Assembly (NCBI RefSeq): GCF_000276665.1
Contig: NW_004955460.1
Location: 5,348,334-5,412,333 of the forward strand
From: Chinchilla lanigera
Taxonomy: Eukaryota; Chordata; Mammalia; Rodentia; Chinchillidae
DNA length: 64,000 nucleotides
Direction of reading: 5' to 3'
A program made the position numbers and the translations under genes. Each line of letters opens with the position of its first letter. Position 1 is the first letter of the stretch. The notes beneath the pieces are model-generated. The model saw only the letters and a list, made by a program, of their open reading frames with translations. It did no database searches and was not told the origin of the DNA. Below, one piece after another: positions 48,726 to 61,133 of the stretch.

Positions 48726-50457
48726 CATTAAAAATCTAGTATTACATGGGTGTTACAACTTAACATAAAGCAAATGCATCAAAGAATGTCTCTATGAAAT
48801 ATATCAGATGTTAGCAATGATTATCCGCCGGCTCATGAAACTATTTTTCTTCTTCTTTCCACACTTTTAAAATTTCTTAATTTGCACATACTATATATAG
48901 GACGGAAGGAACTAAATGCAAATGTTATCTTGTTAGGGTCCTGAGCAGATGTCCTCAGGATTCAGTGCAGCCCTTCCCTTTCTCTTCTAAGTGCTTACAG
49001 TACTGCTTACCATGCTGAATTTTACATGCATTTACTTGGCTGCCTCTTGTGCCAGCCTGTGTACACCTGGAAGCCTTGCATCTGACCAGGGACTATCACA
49101 GTACATGGTAGAGAGCAGGAACAAAGCAAATTATCAACTGAGTAAGTTCCATCTAGCATCTTATCCGGAGACTCACACAGAGTAAGCAGGCTCTCAAAAT
49201 CTCTGTGAAACTGTGGAAAGTGCAATTGTTCAGTTCTGAGGAAAAGCTTGGATATTCTCCCACGTGTCATTTCAGAAGCATGAAATATTCAATCCTTGTA
49301 TGAAATATTCAGATCCTCCCTGGAGGTGGCTTAAAAGCTATGCTTCTCTAAAGACAGTGTTACATACTGATTAGCTGTACTCACAGGGAGCTCGATCTAC
49401 AATTCAGGATTCACTCCAACTATGCGAGAAGAACAGGGAATGAAAAATGAGGTGGAGAATTATAAAGACAAACATTTGGGTAAGAAGGTGAGAATTCTCT
49501 TTTGTTGCTTTGGTTTTTGAAAGAGACTGACATCTTAATTGCTTAATGTACAAGGGGAAATATCATCTTTTGTACTAAAATACCAGCTAGCTCTTTCTAT
49601 GACCATGTAGGGTTAACAAACTAATCAAAACTTGGTGGCCTACAGCATACATTTGTTTCCAGGTTCACAGGTCTGCAAGTAGTTAGAAATTCACTAGATC
49701 TAGGGCCTCAACTGAGCAGTTCTGTTTCAGGTTGTGTGCAGCAAAGCTTGGCTTCAGACTGTGTTGGTCCACCTCTGCCCCGTGGGTCAGCCTTTTTGAG
49801 CCAGGGAGACCTAGGGCATGTTCTTGTCAGGGCAAATGGCAAGAGCACAAGCTAGAACACATAGATGCATTTAAAACCCCTACACATATCATGTCTGCTC
49901 ACATTAACTTGGCCAAAGCATGTCTCAGTGTGCGTATGGGTGTATATTCCATGAAAGAGGAAGCAACAGTGAGAATTTGCTGAAACCACTCCACTCTAGC
50001 AGAGCTACGCCAGGGGTCAGCAACCTATCACCTACATGTCAAATGTGGCTGCTGCTGCCTGTGAACAGCAAGTTGTATTAAGACACTGCTACAACAATTT
50101 ATTTGTGCCCACAGGGATGCCATGGCCACCTAGAGAGTGTTGCTTTTACAGGAAGACAGCAGGACGGGAGGAAAAGAAACAGAGGACATATGGTCCACAA
50201 AGCCTAAAATACGTACTTTACCTTTTTCATTTTTCTAGAAAGGACTTCTGCTTTTATCAGCTTCTTCTTAAAGGGGAATGCTAATGTCAAGAACAACAAA
50301 AAAACAGGCTAATTAGCTGATGAATATTATTTTTCTCAATGAATACTGATTTTGTGGTTAGCAAAAATTTGTATTTTTTCACAGGCTGCTTTGCTGACAT
50401 GCCAACCTTAGGCATAGGTGGTCATGTCTAATATCAGCCTCTCTGGGGTCACGCCAG

Positions 50458-50642
50458 CAGCACTTTTTATTATGTGTGGTACCAGGGATGGAACCCAAGA
50501 GCGCTCTACCACTGAGATATATCACAGCACCCCTACTCCCCACTTTTTTCTTTCTTTGAGACACGTCTCACTAAGCTAAAACCCTCCTATCTCAGCCTCC
50601 TGAGCAGCTGGGATTACAGGCATAGGCCGACATGTCCAGCCA
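50458..50642 (-). mobile_element. Dimeric B1+ID SINE, reverse
   Basis: Reverse ID part (GTGGTACCAGGGATGGAACCC, AGCGCTCTACCACTGAGATA) followed by reverse B1 part (GAGACACGTCTCACTAAG, CAGCCTCCTGAGCAGCTGGG, ATTACAGGCATAGG). Confidence 0.85.
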
Positions 50643-51496
50643 CACCAGTCTTTGCTGTGTTCTCTTTCCTTAGTCTCATACTACTGCCACTGGAGAAAAA
50701 TGATCCTGTCTGTACTGATAGATTACCCAGTGAGATCCTTACCATGTGAGAAGAAAATAAACTGAGACCTTTTCTTCTGCTAGAGAAGGGCCTATACCAT
50801 TGCTATCCCTTTACTGCCTCTGTCCCTAGGCTAGGTACAGAGCCAAACCCCTACTCCATGTGCTTACACACAAAAGTGATAACGCTACACATTAACACAA
50901 TATTAGTATATATAGCATTGTATACCATATATTAACATAACAAAATGAACAGCTTCCTTACACTGAGATTTATGGTGTCAGACACAAAGCTGAGGATGTA
51001 AGATGCAGTTTATCATTAAATCTCTGAACAGCTCCCACAAGTAGGACCATGAGTAGGGAAAAGACAAGAATTAGGAACTGACAGCCAGCATCAAGAAACA
51101 AGGAATCAGAGGCAAACAGCAGTGTGTGGTCCATCTTCAGGCGCTACATGTATGGAAATACAGGGCAAAAATGTTTTTAATCAGTGGAAGCCAGAAATCT
51201 GAACTATCAGATATTTGGGTATTTTCCAAATATGAAGTATTAGTTCAACTAAAAAGAAAAAACAATCAGCACTGAGCCAACACCAGTATATATTTTAAAG
51301 AAACAGATTATGAGGTCACTTATCAAATGGTTTCCTGGTATTTTAACCACATCTCAAACCCCACCATCTTGCCTAACCGAACACATAGTCTCCTCCTGCT
51401 TATTTCTCCAGAACTACTTTAGCGTGCATAAAATCACAAGCAGTTCCCTGAGGTACCCATCACGTTCTCAAAGACCTCTCCTTGTACTTTCTACCT

Positions 51497-51600
51497 GGAG
51501 ACAGGAGCAGAGGGAGAGAGGAAAGGGAGAAGACAAAGGAAAGGAGGAAAAAAAGGAGGGAAAAAAGGGGACAACATCAAAATCAAAAGAGTAGGAAAGA
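51497..51600. repeat. Polypurine (GA-rich) tract
   Basis: About 100 bases with almost only A and G on the plus strand. Confidence 0.85.
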
Positions 51601-51649
51601 AGTTTTTTAAATATGCAAAATTTCAAGCCTGAAACATTACTGGCAGAAA

Positions 51650-52250
51650 TTAATGAAGATGAGAATAGAAAGATACACTATGATCATATATTGGAGGATT
51701 CATCCCATTAAGATATAAGTTCTTACTGATCTACAGATCAATCCCAATCATAATTTCACTGTTTCTTTTTACAGATATTGAAAAGCTAATTCTAAATATA
51801 TGTAGAAATGCGAAGAAATGACAATATCCAAAACAATCTTAGAAAGAACAAACTGGAAGACTACCCCTAAACTTAAAAGACTTTCTAGAGCTTCCATAAT
51901 TAAAACACTGTAGTACCAGCATAATGACCAACAAATACATCAATGGGACATAATGGAGCCCAGAGATAGATACATATGGTCATCTGACTTCTATAAGGAT
52001 ACTAGATCAATACAATAGCAAGAATACATTTTGTTTTCAGAAGAGTACTAAAAGAACTACTTCAAAATTGGGGTGAAAAAGAACTTCAAACCCTAACTCA
52101 CATCATGAAAAATATAACATCATAGGATTAAGCATAAAAGTAAAAAAATATAAAGCTTTTAGAAGAATGTTCTGAAAAATACACAATCATTTTTTAGGTA
52201 TAGATTTCTTTTAAAAGATGCAAAAAGCCATCGTTTTAAAAAACTGTGTA
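51650..52250 (+). mobile_element. Old L1 ORF2 fragment
   Basis: Reads through blocks such as TTAAAACACTGTAGTACCAGCAT and AGATAGATACATATGGTCAT typical of the late part of L1 ORF2; many stops. Confidence 0.7.
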
Positions 52251-52551
52251 GGATGTCTTAAGAACCTCTACTGACTAGTTTGGGACACAATTTGAATATA
52301 AAAATGGATAATGACAGTAATATTGGAATTTGTTAGAAAAATTGAAAATTGTAAGAGCATAGTTATATTGTAAAAGTAGACAGGAGTGGGGGGAAAGTCA
52401 GATAAAAAATGTAGAAGAGATAAAATTAGAAAAATAAACAGTTTACAACTTCCAGTGTAGTGACTGTTTTAGGAAAAGTTCACTAATGGACAACAGTTGT
52501 TTAGAAGTTGCTGGGGAGTACGATCTTCATAGCATCAAAGTACTATTTCAG

Positions 52552-52602
52552 ATTTTTTTTGTTGTTGTTGTTTTTCTCTGGTACCAGGAACCGAAGTCTT
52601 TC
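52552..52602 (-). mobile_element. ID-type SINE fragment, reverse
   Basis: Poly(T)/GTT run then CTCTGGTACCAGGAACCGAAG, the 3' end of an ID element in reverse. Confidence 0.5.
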
Positions 52603-55600
52603 AGATTATTTAATAACTTAATTTGCAATAATACATCTTCATAGTGGAGAGATCCTGCACATTCTACCTGAACCAAGTAATCCAACAGCATCACCAATAC
52701 TGGAATAAGCTAACACTGGGTGTCTTTTATTTTTTTGCAATAAATATATGACATAAATTTATGACAAATCCCTTCAGAAATGTTTAGCCTGAAAACAGTC
52801 ATAGTACATATGAAATTCTACAAAACAACTATCCTGGACTCTTTATAGAAATTAAAGTGCTGAAAAACAAAACAACAAAAACAGAAAGTGTACTGGTATG
52901 AATACTCTTCCAAATGAAAAAGGCACAAAAAGAGAAAAACATCAAATTCAGTGTACAAGCCTGGATAAAATCTTGAATTAAAAAACAAAAGAAAAGGGTA
53001 CAGAAGACAAGTGAGGAATTGATTCTAGTTTCCTACTCTGGCTATGTAAAAGAATGCCCTTATTCTCAGCAGACACATGCTAAAGTACTCAGTGATAAGT
53101 GTCATGATGTATGCAACTTACTTCTAGTTAGTTCAGAAAACGTAAGGATGAAAGGATACTTGAGGACGGAGTTGCCATATCTATTTCTACCTACCAGCTA
53201 TGGAAACATATACACAATATATATAAATACATTTAAACAAAAAATATACACAGTACACATATACATATGTAACCTGCACATACAGCAAAGAAAGTGCAAA
53301 TTTCCATTGCAAAAAATCATTTAATTGTGCTATAAGTACTGCATGTGCTACCTTTAGAAGCACAAAATAAGAACTACAGTCATCCTCAAAAGTCTCTTAA
53401 ATCTATTAAACACAATGTTTGACATGGATTTGATACACATACCTTTGTAAAAAAATTCTTATGTAGATGACAGTTTTAGATGAACTGATAAATCAATATT
53501 AGAATTTTGGGCTGCCAAAAGATTCTGCCCTTAATACAGTATAACCATCAACTACCTGAACACAAACAGAGACTGGTTAAGACTTTTAAAGTACTTCAGA
53601 CAGCAGAGTGGCAGTCAACCCGCTGAAATTACAGTCAATGTGTCATAAATACTGATAATAATCTTTTATTATTATTCTTATTGGGTTTGAATGAGATAGT
53701 GGAGTGACATCATGCAATGATTTGGGGTCTACAGTCTGTTCATGTCTTTGGTGAAAATGTGCTCAAAGTATCATTTTGTCTGAAAGCCAATGTGTTCCTC
53801 TATTTGTTTCCTGCATCAGAACCCAAACTTTCTCCAGACCCTAGAGCAAAAACATATTTCATAATGCATCACCTACTGAAGCTCAAGCAAACTCCTAATA
53901 ATGCAACTGACTCTGGTGTCCTGAATTTCAACTGGCCTTCTTTCTGTTCTTCCCCTTATTTTTCTTTAAGAATTTATGGTCTAACTCTATGATTATATAC
54001 TATTTCCATGATTTTCTTCTGAATCTTTACCTTCTGGGTCTCACATTGTCCAGTGCTGTTTACATTCATTTAGGACACAATTAATGCTTTTCTCCCATCC
54101 TGCTAAATGGGCTTAACTCTGGGCTGCTTTGTTTTCTGCCTTTCCCCCTCCACACACAGGATTCTACCTATGAAGGCTCTGTCATTTCCTACCATCTCAT
54201 CTCCTTCAAGTCGGTAAACAACAGCAGATGGAAGTATCAAGTACACGTAAGTACAATTTAACCTTTAGACAACTTGTTATAGGACTCAAGATTTACTTAG
54301 GAATTACCACAATGTTTAGAAAGGAGATAAAAAGAGAGAAAGTAAGTGTTAGGGTGTTCCTAAGTCAATCCTCTAGGAGACAATAGTTTCTCAAACCTAA
54401 ATCTTCTCTTATAGTTACTTGATTTCTAGGTAGTCTAGTTCCTATAGCAATAGTAAAAGCTATTTTTGAAACTTTATTTGATTTGTAAGGCGGAAAAATA
54501 TTAAAATTTAAAGATAGTAGGGTAAATGTATATCAGAGTTTACATAACTTATGACGCAAACTTAAAATATGTATTGAGAAGCTGAATCTGGGTGTGTACT
54601 GTAAGATTTAAGAAGTGCACTAGATAATCTGTGAAAATTCAAAGGTTGTCAAGAACATACCACATCTACATCACTAACTACAAATACTAAACACGGTGGC
54701 AGATTTTCTCTGAGAAGGTCTCCAATGCTCTGAGAGATGTAAGCAAATTCTTCTCTCAAATATTGTTACAAATGTCAAGTGCACAGGTTCAAGGTCATGA
54801 ATTGTTATGCATTAGTATGTGACTCACGTTAAGCCATTAGGTTTAAGCCATACATTGGGTTATATGCGTTTTCGACAGCAAATGTTTTTGTGCTTGTTTA
54901 GGAATTTCTAGACTACACCTGAAAATAAATAAAAACCTGTACTCTACTATATAAATATAGTAAGTGCAAATCTGCAATGTTTTAAATTTTTTCACATTTT
55001 ATCACTTACTAATAATGAATGTATCTCTTGAATACATGACACCTCTGCTGTGACATTTTGAACTGCAGAGAGTTAACAAAACCAAAGAATCTCCCACACT
55101 GAATTTTTCTCTTGCAGAGCAGGGACGGCAGGTAGGCACAGCAGGGCTGGGAACACTCACTTTACACTGAGTAGCCAGGATGATCTCATTGAGAAGGTGG
55201 CACTAAGCACAGCAGGGAACAAAGGTGCGTGGCTGGCCCTGGCCAAGGTGCAGAAGTGCAGCCAGCATCAGCACGGCTGGAGCCATGTGAACACGGAAGG
55301 GCACCAGGATATGGTAACAGTGAAGTTAACAAGGGGCTGCACATGTGGGGCCGACCATATGTGCCTCTCAAGACTTCTCTGAATGAGATGGAACCTTGTG
55401 CTGTAAAAGGCCCTCTGGCTGCCCCACTGAGACAAGCACAGAAGCCAGAGACCAGTTACCAGTTAACAGAACACAGAAATAATTCAGCAGAGACCACGCT
55501 GATGGCAGTGGGAATGGAGTACTGGTTGCTTCTAAGAAAGCCCAGAGCATCTGGTGACAGATCGGACATGAGGCAGAGGAGAAAATGAGGACTAAAAATA

Positions 55601-55741
55601 GGAAGGATGGAGCTGTTACGAACAGAAATGTGGAAGACAAGGGAGGGAAAACTTGAGAGTTGTATTATTATCTATACTGGTGCTGATGGTTTTGCTTGAT
55701 TTGGACATACACAATGTGAGATACTTATTCGTATCCAAGTG

Positions 55742-55759
55742 AAGATAAAGCAAGCAGCT
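55742..55759 (+). repeat. Target-site duplication, left copy
   Basis: AAGATAAAGCAAGCAGCT, repeated exactly at 57039-57056 after the retrocopy. Confidence 0.93.
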
Positions 55760-57038
55760 CCTCAGTCACCTCACACCTGCAGCTTTTGGTTTTGACTCCC
55801 ATCAGTGACCAAAGATTTGACCACTCAAAAAATCCAGTTCCCCATAGTACTCAGCGTGGACACCGGTGTGCCTGAAGGTGAATTAACTGTCACTCTCACC
55901 ATCTGGCTACTTATGCATGGAAAGGAAGTTGGCAGCATAATCAGAAAGAAAGAAGAGTCAGTAAAGAAGATGCACAAGGAGAGTGGTGCACGTATCAACA
56001 TCTCAGAAGGGAATTGTCCTGAGCAAATTATCACTTTGGCTGGACCCACTAATGCCATCTTCAAAGCCTTTGCTATGATCATTGACAAACTGGAAGAGGA
56101 CATCAGCAGCTCTATGACCAACAGCACAGCTGCCAGTAGACCCCTGGTCACTCTGAGGCTGGTGGTCCCTGTTAGTCAGTGTGGCTCTCTCATTGGAAAA
56201 GGTGGTTGCAAGATTAAGGAAATAGGAGAGAGTACAGGGGCTCAGGTCCAAGTGGTGGGAGATATGCTCCCCAACTCAACTGAGCGGGCCATCACAATTG
56301 CTGGCATCCCACACTCCATCATTGAGTATGTCAAACAGATCTGTGTGGTCATGTTGGAGACTCTCTCCCAGTCTCCCCTGAGGAGCGTGCCCATCCTGTA
56401 CCGGCCCAAGCCATCAAGTTCTCCAGTGATCTATACAGGTGGTCAGGCCTATACCATTCAAGGACAGTATGCCATTCCACAGCCAGATTTGACCAAGCTG
56501 CCACCAGTTGGCAATGCAACAGTCTCACTTTCCCATGACACATGGCAACACCGGATTCAGTGCCATTGAATCCAGCTCTCCAGAGGTGAAAGGCTGTTGG
56601 GTAGGTTTGGCTGCATCTGCTCAGACGACTACTCCTGAACTCACCATTCCAAATGATTTGAATGGCTGCATAATTTGCCGTCAAGGTGGCAAAATTAATG
56701 AGATTCGTCAGATGTCTGGGGCGCAGATCAAAATTGCGAATCCAATGGAGGGATCTACTGACAGGTTACCATCACCGATCTGCTGCCAGCATTAGCCTGG
56801 CTCAATAATCTAATCAATGTTAGGCGTTAGTCGGAGACAGATGGCATAGGGAGCAGCTAGGACAATGCAGATTTATTCATAACTCTTTCTGCTGTTCACC
56901 ACCACCCATGATCCATCTGTGTAGTTTCTGAACAGTCAGCGATTCCAGGTTTTAAAATCTGTAAATTTTCAGTTTCTACACACTTTATCATCCACTCCTG
57001 ATTTTTTAATTAAAGAACTTTAATTCCTTTAAAAAGAA
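55760..57038 (+). pseudogene. PCBP2P: PCBP2 processed pseudogene
   Basis: Intronless copy of poly(rC)-binding protein 2, which binds C-rich RNA through three KH domains. The frame from 55856 reads DTGVPEGELTVTLTIWLLMHG; PCBP2-type markers are KKM after ESV, IPHSIIE, YRPKPSSSPVI and AYTIQGQYAIPQPDLTKL, which separate it from PCBP1. Damage: the start ATG is GTG (55856-55858), KH1's GKKG loop is RKKE, the linker between VIYTGGQ and AYTIQGQ is deleted, a frameshift falls near 56505-56520 (the C-terminal part, PMTHGNTGFSAIESSSPEVK, continues in another frame), and KH3's GRQG is CRQG. KH2's GKGG loop is intact. A UTR follows to an A-rich end at 57038. An 18-bp duplication flanks it. Confidence 0.93.
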
Positions 57039-57056
57039 AAGATAAAGCAAGCAGCT
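57039..57056 (+). repeat. Target-site duplication, right copy
   Basis: AAGATAAAGCAAGCAGCT, identical to 55742-55759. Confidence 0.93.
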
Positions 57057-60000
57057 GGATATGAACAGACACTGAGGCAATAGGTTGCAGCTAGAGACAC
57101 ATATTTCGGAGCCAACAGCATACACATGGAATTTAATGCTAGAAGATATAACATGGCTCTTCCTTTATACCATAAAAGATGACACAAAAGCAAAATCTAA
57201 TAAAATATATCACTTGTAGAACAGAAAATAATTATGGGATGGGCCCCATGTAATTCCACTAAGTTCCCACATGAGTAAATCATAAGCATTTAACACTGAC
57301 AAAATGTAACACCTCTTAAATTTTGAAGAATTCAAAGTGTAATACAAGTTCTCCTACTCTTAGCAACACTTGCAACAGGTTGAGAATGAAAATATGTAAA
57401 TATACCAGGGAATGACTGAAGTGAGAGGAAAAATTAAGTGCACGTTCTGGACAGTAAGCAGTCATGCCACTAGGACTGTCACTTGCCCAGGAAAGAGCAA
57501 GGCAGATGAGGAAAGGTATATCTGGGAATGTGTATCAGTTCTTCCATTGGCTACTGGCACTGCTGAGTCAGGTGGGTGCCACGTTACAGCTGCATCTTAT
57601 CACTAGTTCAGTGGCACCCTCTCCCAAGGTGAGCCCTGGGGAACAAAAATATTATTGGATCTGTTTCTCACTTTTTTCCCAAGCTGCTGGTATGTGATCC
57701 TGAGGAACTGAAATAACAGGGTTTCTACCTTCCATTTCCTCTTTCTCTCTCCAGCCTTTGATTCTTCACCTAATGGATCTCTTCATGTTGGTAATGCAGC
57801 TTTTTTTGCTCTCTCTTGCTTAGCTTTAATTCCTACATTCAAATATTCTATTTACAAAATATTTGTAATATTCTCATCTAGAAACTCCACTGTCTTAATT
57901 TTCCAAGTCACAGAAGTTATTGATACCCCCATTTTCCACAGGGGTAAGGTCACTTGCACAAGCGTAAAAGACAGATTTTGTTTGTTGACTGCTCATTGTT
58001 TCCAAGACTTTTTCTTGTTCTCAGAGAACAAAGCTACTTCTATCTTTCCCCAAAATCATAATAGTACTGTATAAAATACCTGATGGCTAGTACAGAGTCA
58101 CCATTATTTTTGCTAATTCTGACTCATGAAGTCTGTCAACTATCAGCAGACAGGCACTCAGAGGAAGCTTGCTGCTCCTCAGTGCACATATAAATAAATA
58201 TTCCTGTGAACATTACAACTTGCTCTTAGAGCTATGTTACCAGCCTCAGCAATGATGGAGCTGAGAGTCATATTATTATCTATTCTGGTGACGGTAGCTC
58301 AATTAAGAAACTTCAAACTATCTCCCAATGTATATGAGGATGTCTTTGTATCACACAATGGCACATCTTGAGTACTTATTATTGCAAGTAATTCTCAAGC
58401 AAACATTGAAACCTCTCACTACAGAACTGGCCACTCACTGGTCTATCTGAAAATCAACAGAGTCCAAGAGTGATGAGCCTGTTGCCCTCTAAGGAGTCAC
58501 AGAAAGGTGGCTGCAAGGGTACACTTAGTAACTATCTCTCATCTCGAAGACGAATAAAGACCATGTTCATTACACATTCTTCATAGGGTTCCCCAGACTT
58601 ACTTTCTGTAATCAAATGAAAACAAATGCTGAATTCAAAGAAGGTGGCTAGTGAGTAGTCAGGAAAGCCAAGAAGGCTATTCAGGGGCAAGCTGGGTTTC
58701 TTTTCATTTGACAGGAGACAACTTTTCCTCAAGGTGGGAGATAAGGGCTCTTGACAATGTCACTCCTGTTGACAGACCATCTTCTACTCTTTTTGGTGCC
58801 TCTGTAGCTAGTGGAAGTGGCATTCTGTTAGCAGTGATGATAGATAAAGCATTAACTGGCCCTGGAGTCATGTGAGACTAAGTTTCTCTTTCACAAACGA
58901 AGGCAGATCATTAAAAGGAGGAGATATTCACTTCTATGCCCAACAGTATCTCCTGACACAAGCTGTTATAGTGTATGTTATCTTGTATAACGTCATAGTC
59001 AATGATGGTATATGGATCCAAAAGGGAATCCAAATCTCTACTGTAGAGGAAGGACCGCAGTCAAAAACTTAGTGCATATGGCAGGTAGGGAGTGTTAACC
59101 TCAAAATCTTGAGGTCTTGATTTTAAAAAAACAGTACTCTTTCCTCATTTCATGAGCATTTTTGGTAGTCACACAGGAATTAGACCCTCAAGAAATCAGC
59201 ATTAGATTTAATTTCCATCATGCCAGTGCTTCAAAGACAAAGGCTAGGGACTTCCAGGAAGAGGTGAGCAAGAGAGAAAAGAGTCTCTCTGAGATGTAGT
59301 GTCCAAACAATGGAATAGAGCAACATGAGGAAGAGAAGAAGGAGGGAAGTGAGTCCCTAAGATCCAGGAAGGATCTGAAGCAAGAATTGAAGCCCATAGA
59401 GAGAGTGAAGAGGAAAACTTGAAGAAGAAGGAAGATGCAGGAGGCGCTTTCTCCCTAAACCCAGACTCACTGCATGACAGGGGCAGCTTGAAACTGCAGG
59501 CTAACGGTAACTGCTGATGACCTCAGAGGCCTCCACAGAAAGGCGCACCTGTTGGGTAGAGGAGTACATCAGACTGCAGCGGCTGGTGGGTTGTCCTGTT
59601 TGTTAGTCCCGCAAGAGAGGATAACTGGCCTGGTCCATCTTGGAGAGAAGCCAACTTGGAGTGGCTGCTAGCTCTACCAAGTCCCAGATGAGTTTGAGTT
59701 TAAGCCCACAACAGGTGCAGGGACCGCAGAGGGTTAGGTGGGTCTGGTTCCAGCTTCAGAGCTCAAGATGTGCCTGAACGTCAGTAGAAATAGGGATGCA
59801 GGCTCACTGGGGTCCATCCTCTACCCCACCATGGAATTGCTGCCAGCTTGCTAGGATTGACTGACACGGATCTGGACTCTGTCTGCCCATGTTGTTTGCC
59901 AATGGCAGCAGAGACACATCTAGAAATGGACATTTTACCTTTCCTCTTTATGTTTTTCTCTTATTTTTTGTTCTTTATTGTTTGTTTTGTTTTCATATGA

Positions 60001-60548
60001 ATGTGAACATAGTTTCCAGTTTTTTGTTGTTGCTCTGTTCTGATCTAGCTTTTATTTCTTCCTTCTCTCTTTCCCTCCTGTACTCTTCACCAGTTTCCCA
60101 AAGTTTGCAGGATCTTCCTTTGTCCTACAGCCTTGCTTCTAATCTCCTCCACTTCTTCTATTTCTCTATTTTTTTCCCTGTAACTCCTTTGAAATTTTCT
60201 CCCCTGAGGGTAAAATTGCCATATTGAGGGTTTCTTTACTGCATATAATCTTCTGGTTTATTAGATTTTCTTATATAAAAACAAATTTAGTTTATACAGG
60301 TAAAGGCAGCAAATTAATAGTCACCTCGGTGTGGCATTTTCTAGGCTGTGTTTGATGCTACTGTTATTGATGATTGCATCACGTTAATCAAAGTGACATA
60401 ACTGGTCTAACCAATTGTTCTTCCTAATATAACAAGAAAGCAAATACCCAAGGTTCATAAAAAATACTACAGGCCAGTGCCAAAGAACCAGGGGCTGGAC
60501 CAAGCGGGCATCAATTTCTCATCCTCAATAAATTGAAGAGATAGAACC

Positions 60549-61133
60549 TTGCAACAGACTGAACCCAAAAGCCAGCTACACCCGGAATATGCCTCTGAGA
60601 AAAATAGTCATTTCCTAAAAGTTCTGAATAGTAACAATAAAGCAACTCACCATAGGCAATTTACAAATATCAATCCAGAAATTAAACTAAAAGAAAAAAG
60701 AAAAAAAGAGAAGAGAAGAGAAGAGAAGAGAAGAGAAGAGAAGAGAAGAGAAGAGGAGGCATTTAAACAAGATGCAATCCCCCTAGATGTCCAGCTCACC
60801 AAAGGCAAAGTTGGGGCAAATGAGGTAGAACAATTCGAAAGTTATCCATATGGACTCTCTAAAGTGTTAATAGCAGAAGTAACTAATCAGATAAAAGATG
60901 CTCCAGAGATAATCAAATCAGAAATAATTTCTCAGATAACTACAGAGATGCTGACCATACTTAAAGACTTGGTTAGTGAATCTAGAGCAGATACAGATAA
61001 AAACATAGAAGGGCTTAGGAAAATGATGGAAAGTGTGAATGCCCAACATAGGAAAGAAATGGAATCTATGAAACAGATTCAAACAAATATCCAGGAGATT
61101 AAAAATCCACTGAAAGTATACAATGTAGAATGA
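60549..61133 (+). pseudogene. L1 ORF1 N-terminal frame with expanded K/R/E tract
   Basis: A 194-codon frame of the L1 ORF1 coiled-coil part (NIEGLRKMMESVNAQHRKEM), stopping at TGA 61131-61133 before the RNA-binding domain, which follows in other frames. An AAGAG pentanucleotide run (about 60693-60755) stays in frame and gives a REEKR-type repeat. Confidence 0.75.
60690..60757. repeat. AAGAG microsatellite
   Basis: About nine uninterrupted GAGAA/AAGAG units after an A-rich start, inside L1 ORF1; the equivalent place of the L1 at 31.65 kb lacks it. Confidence 0.93.
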
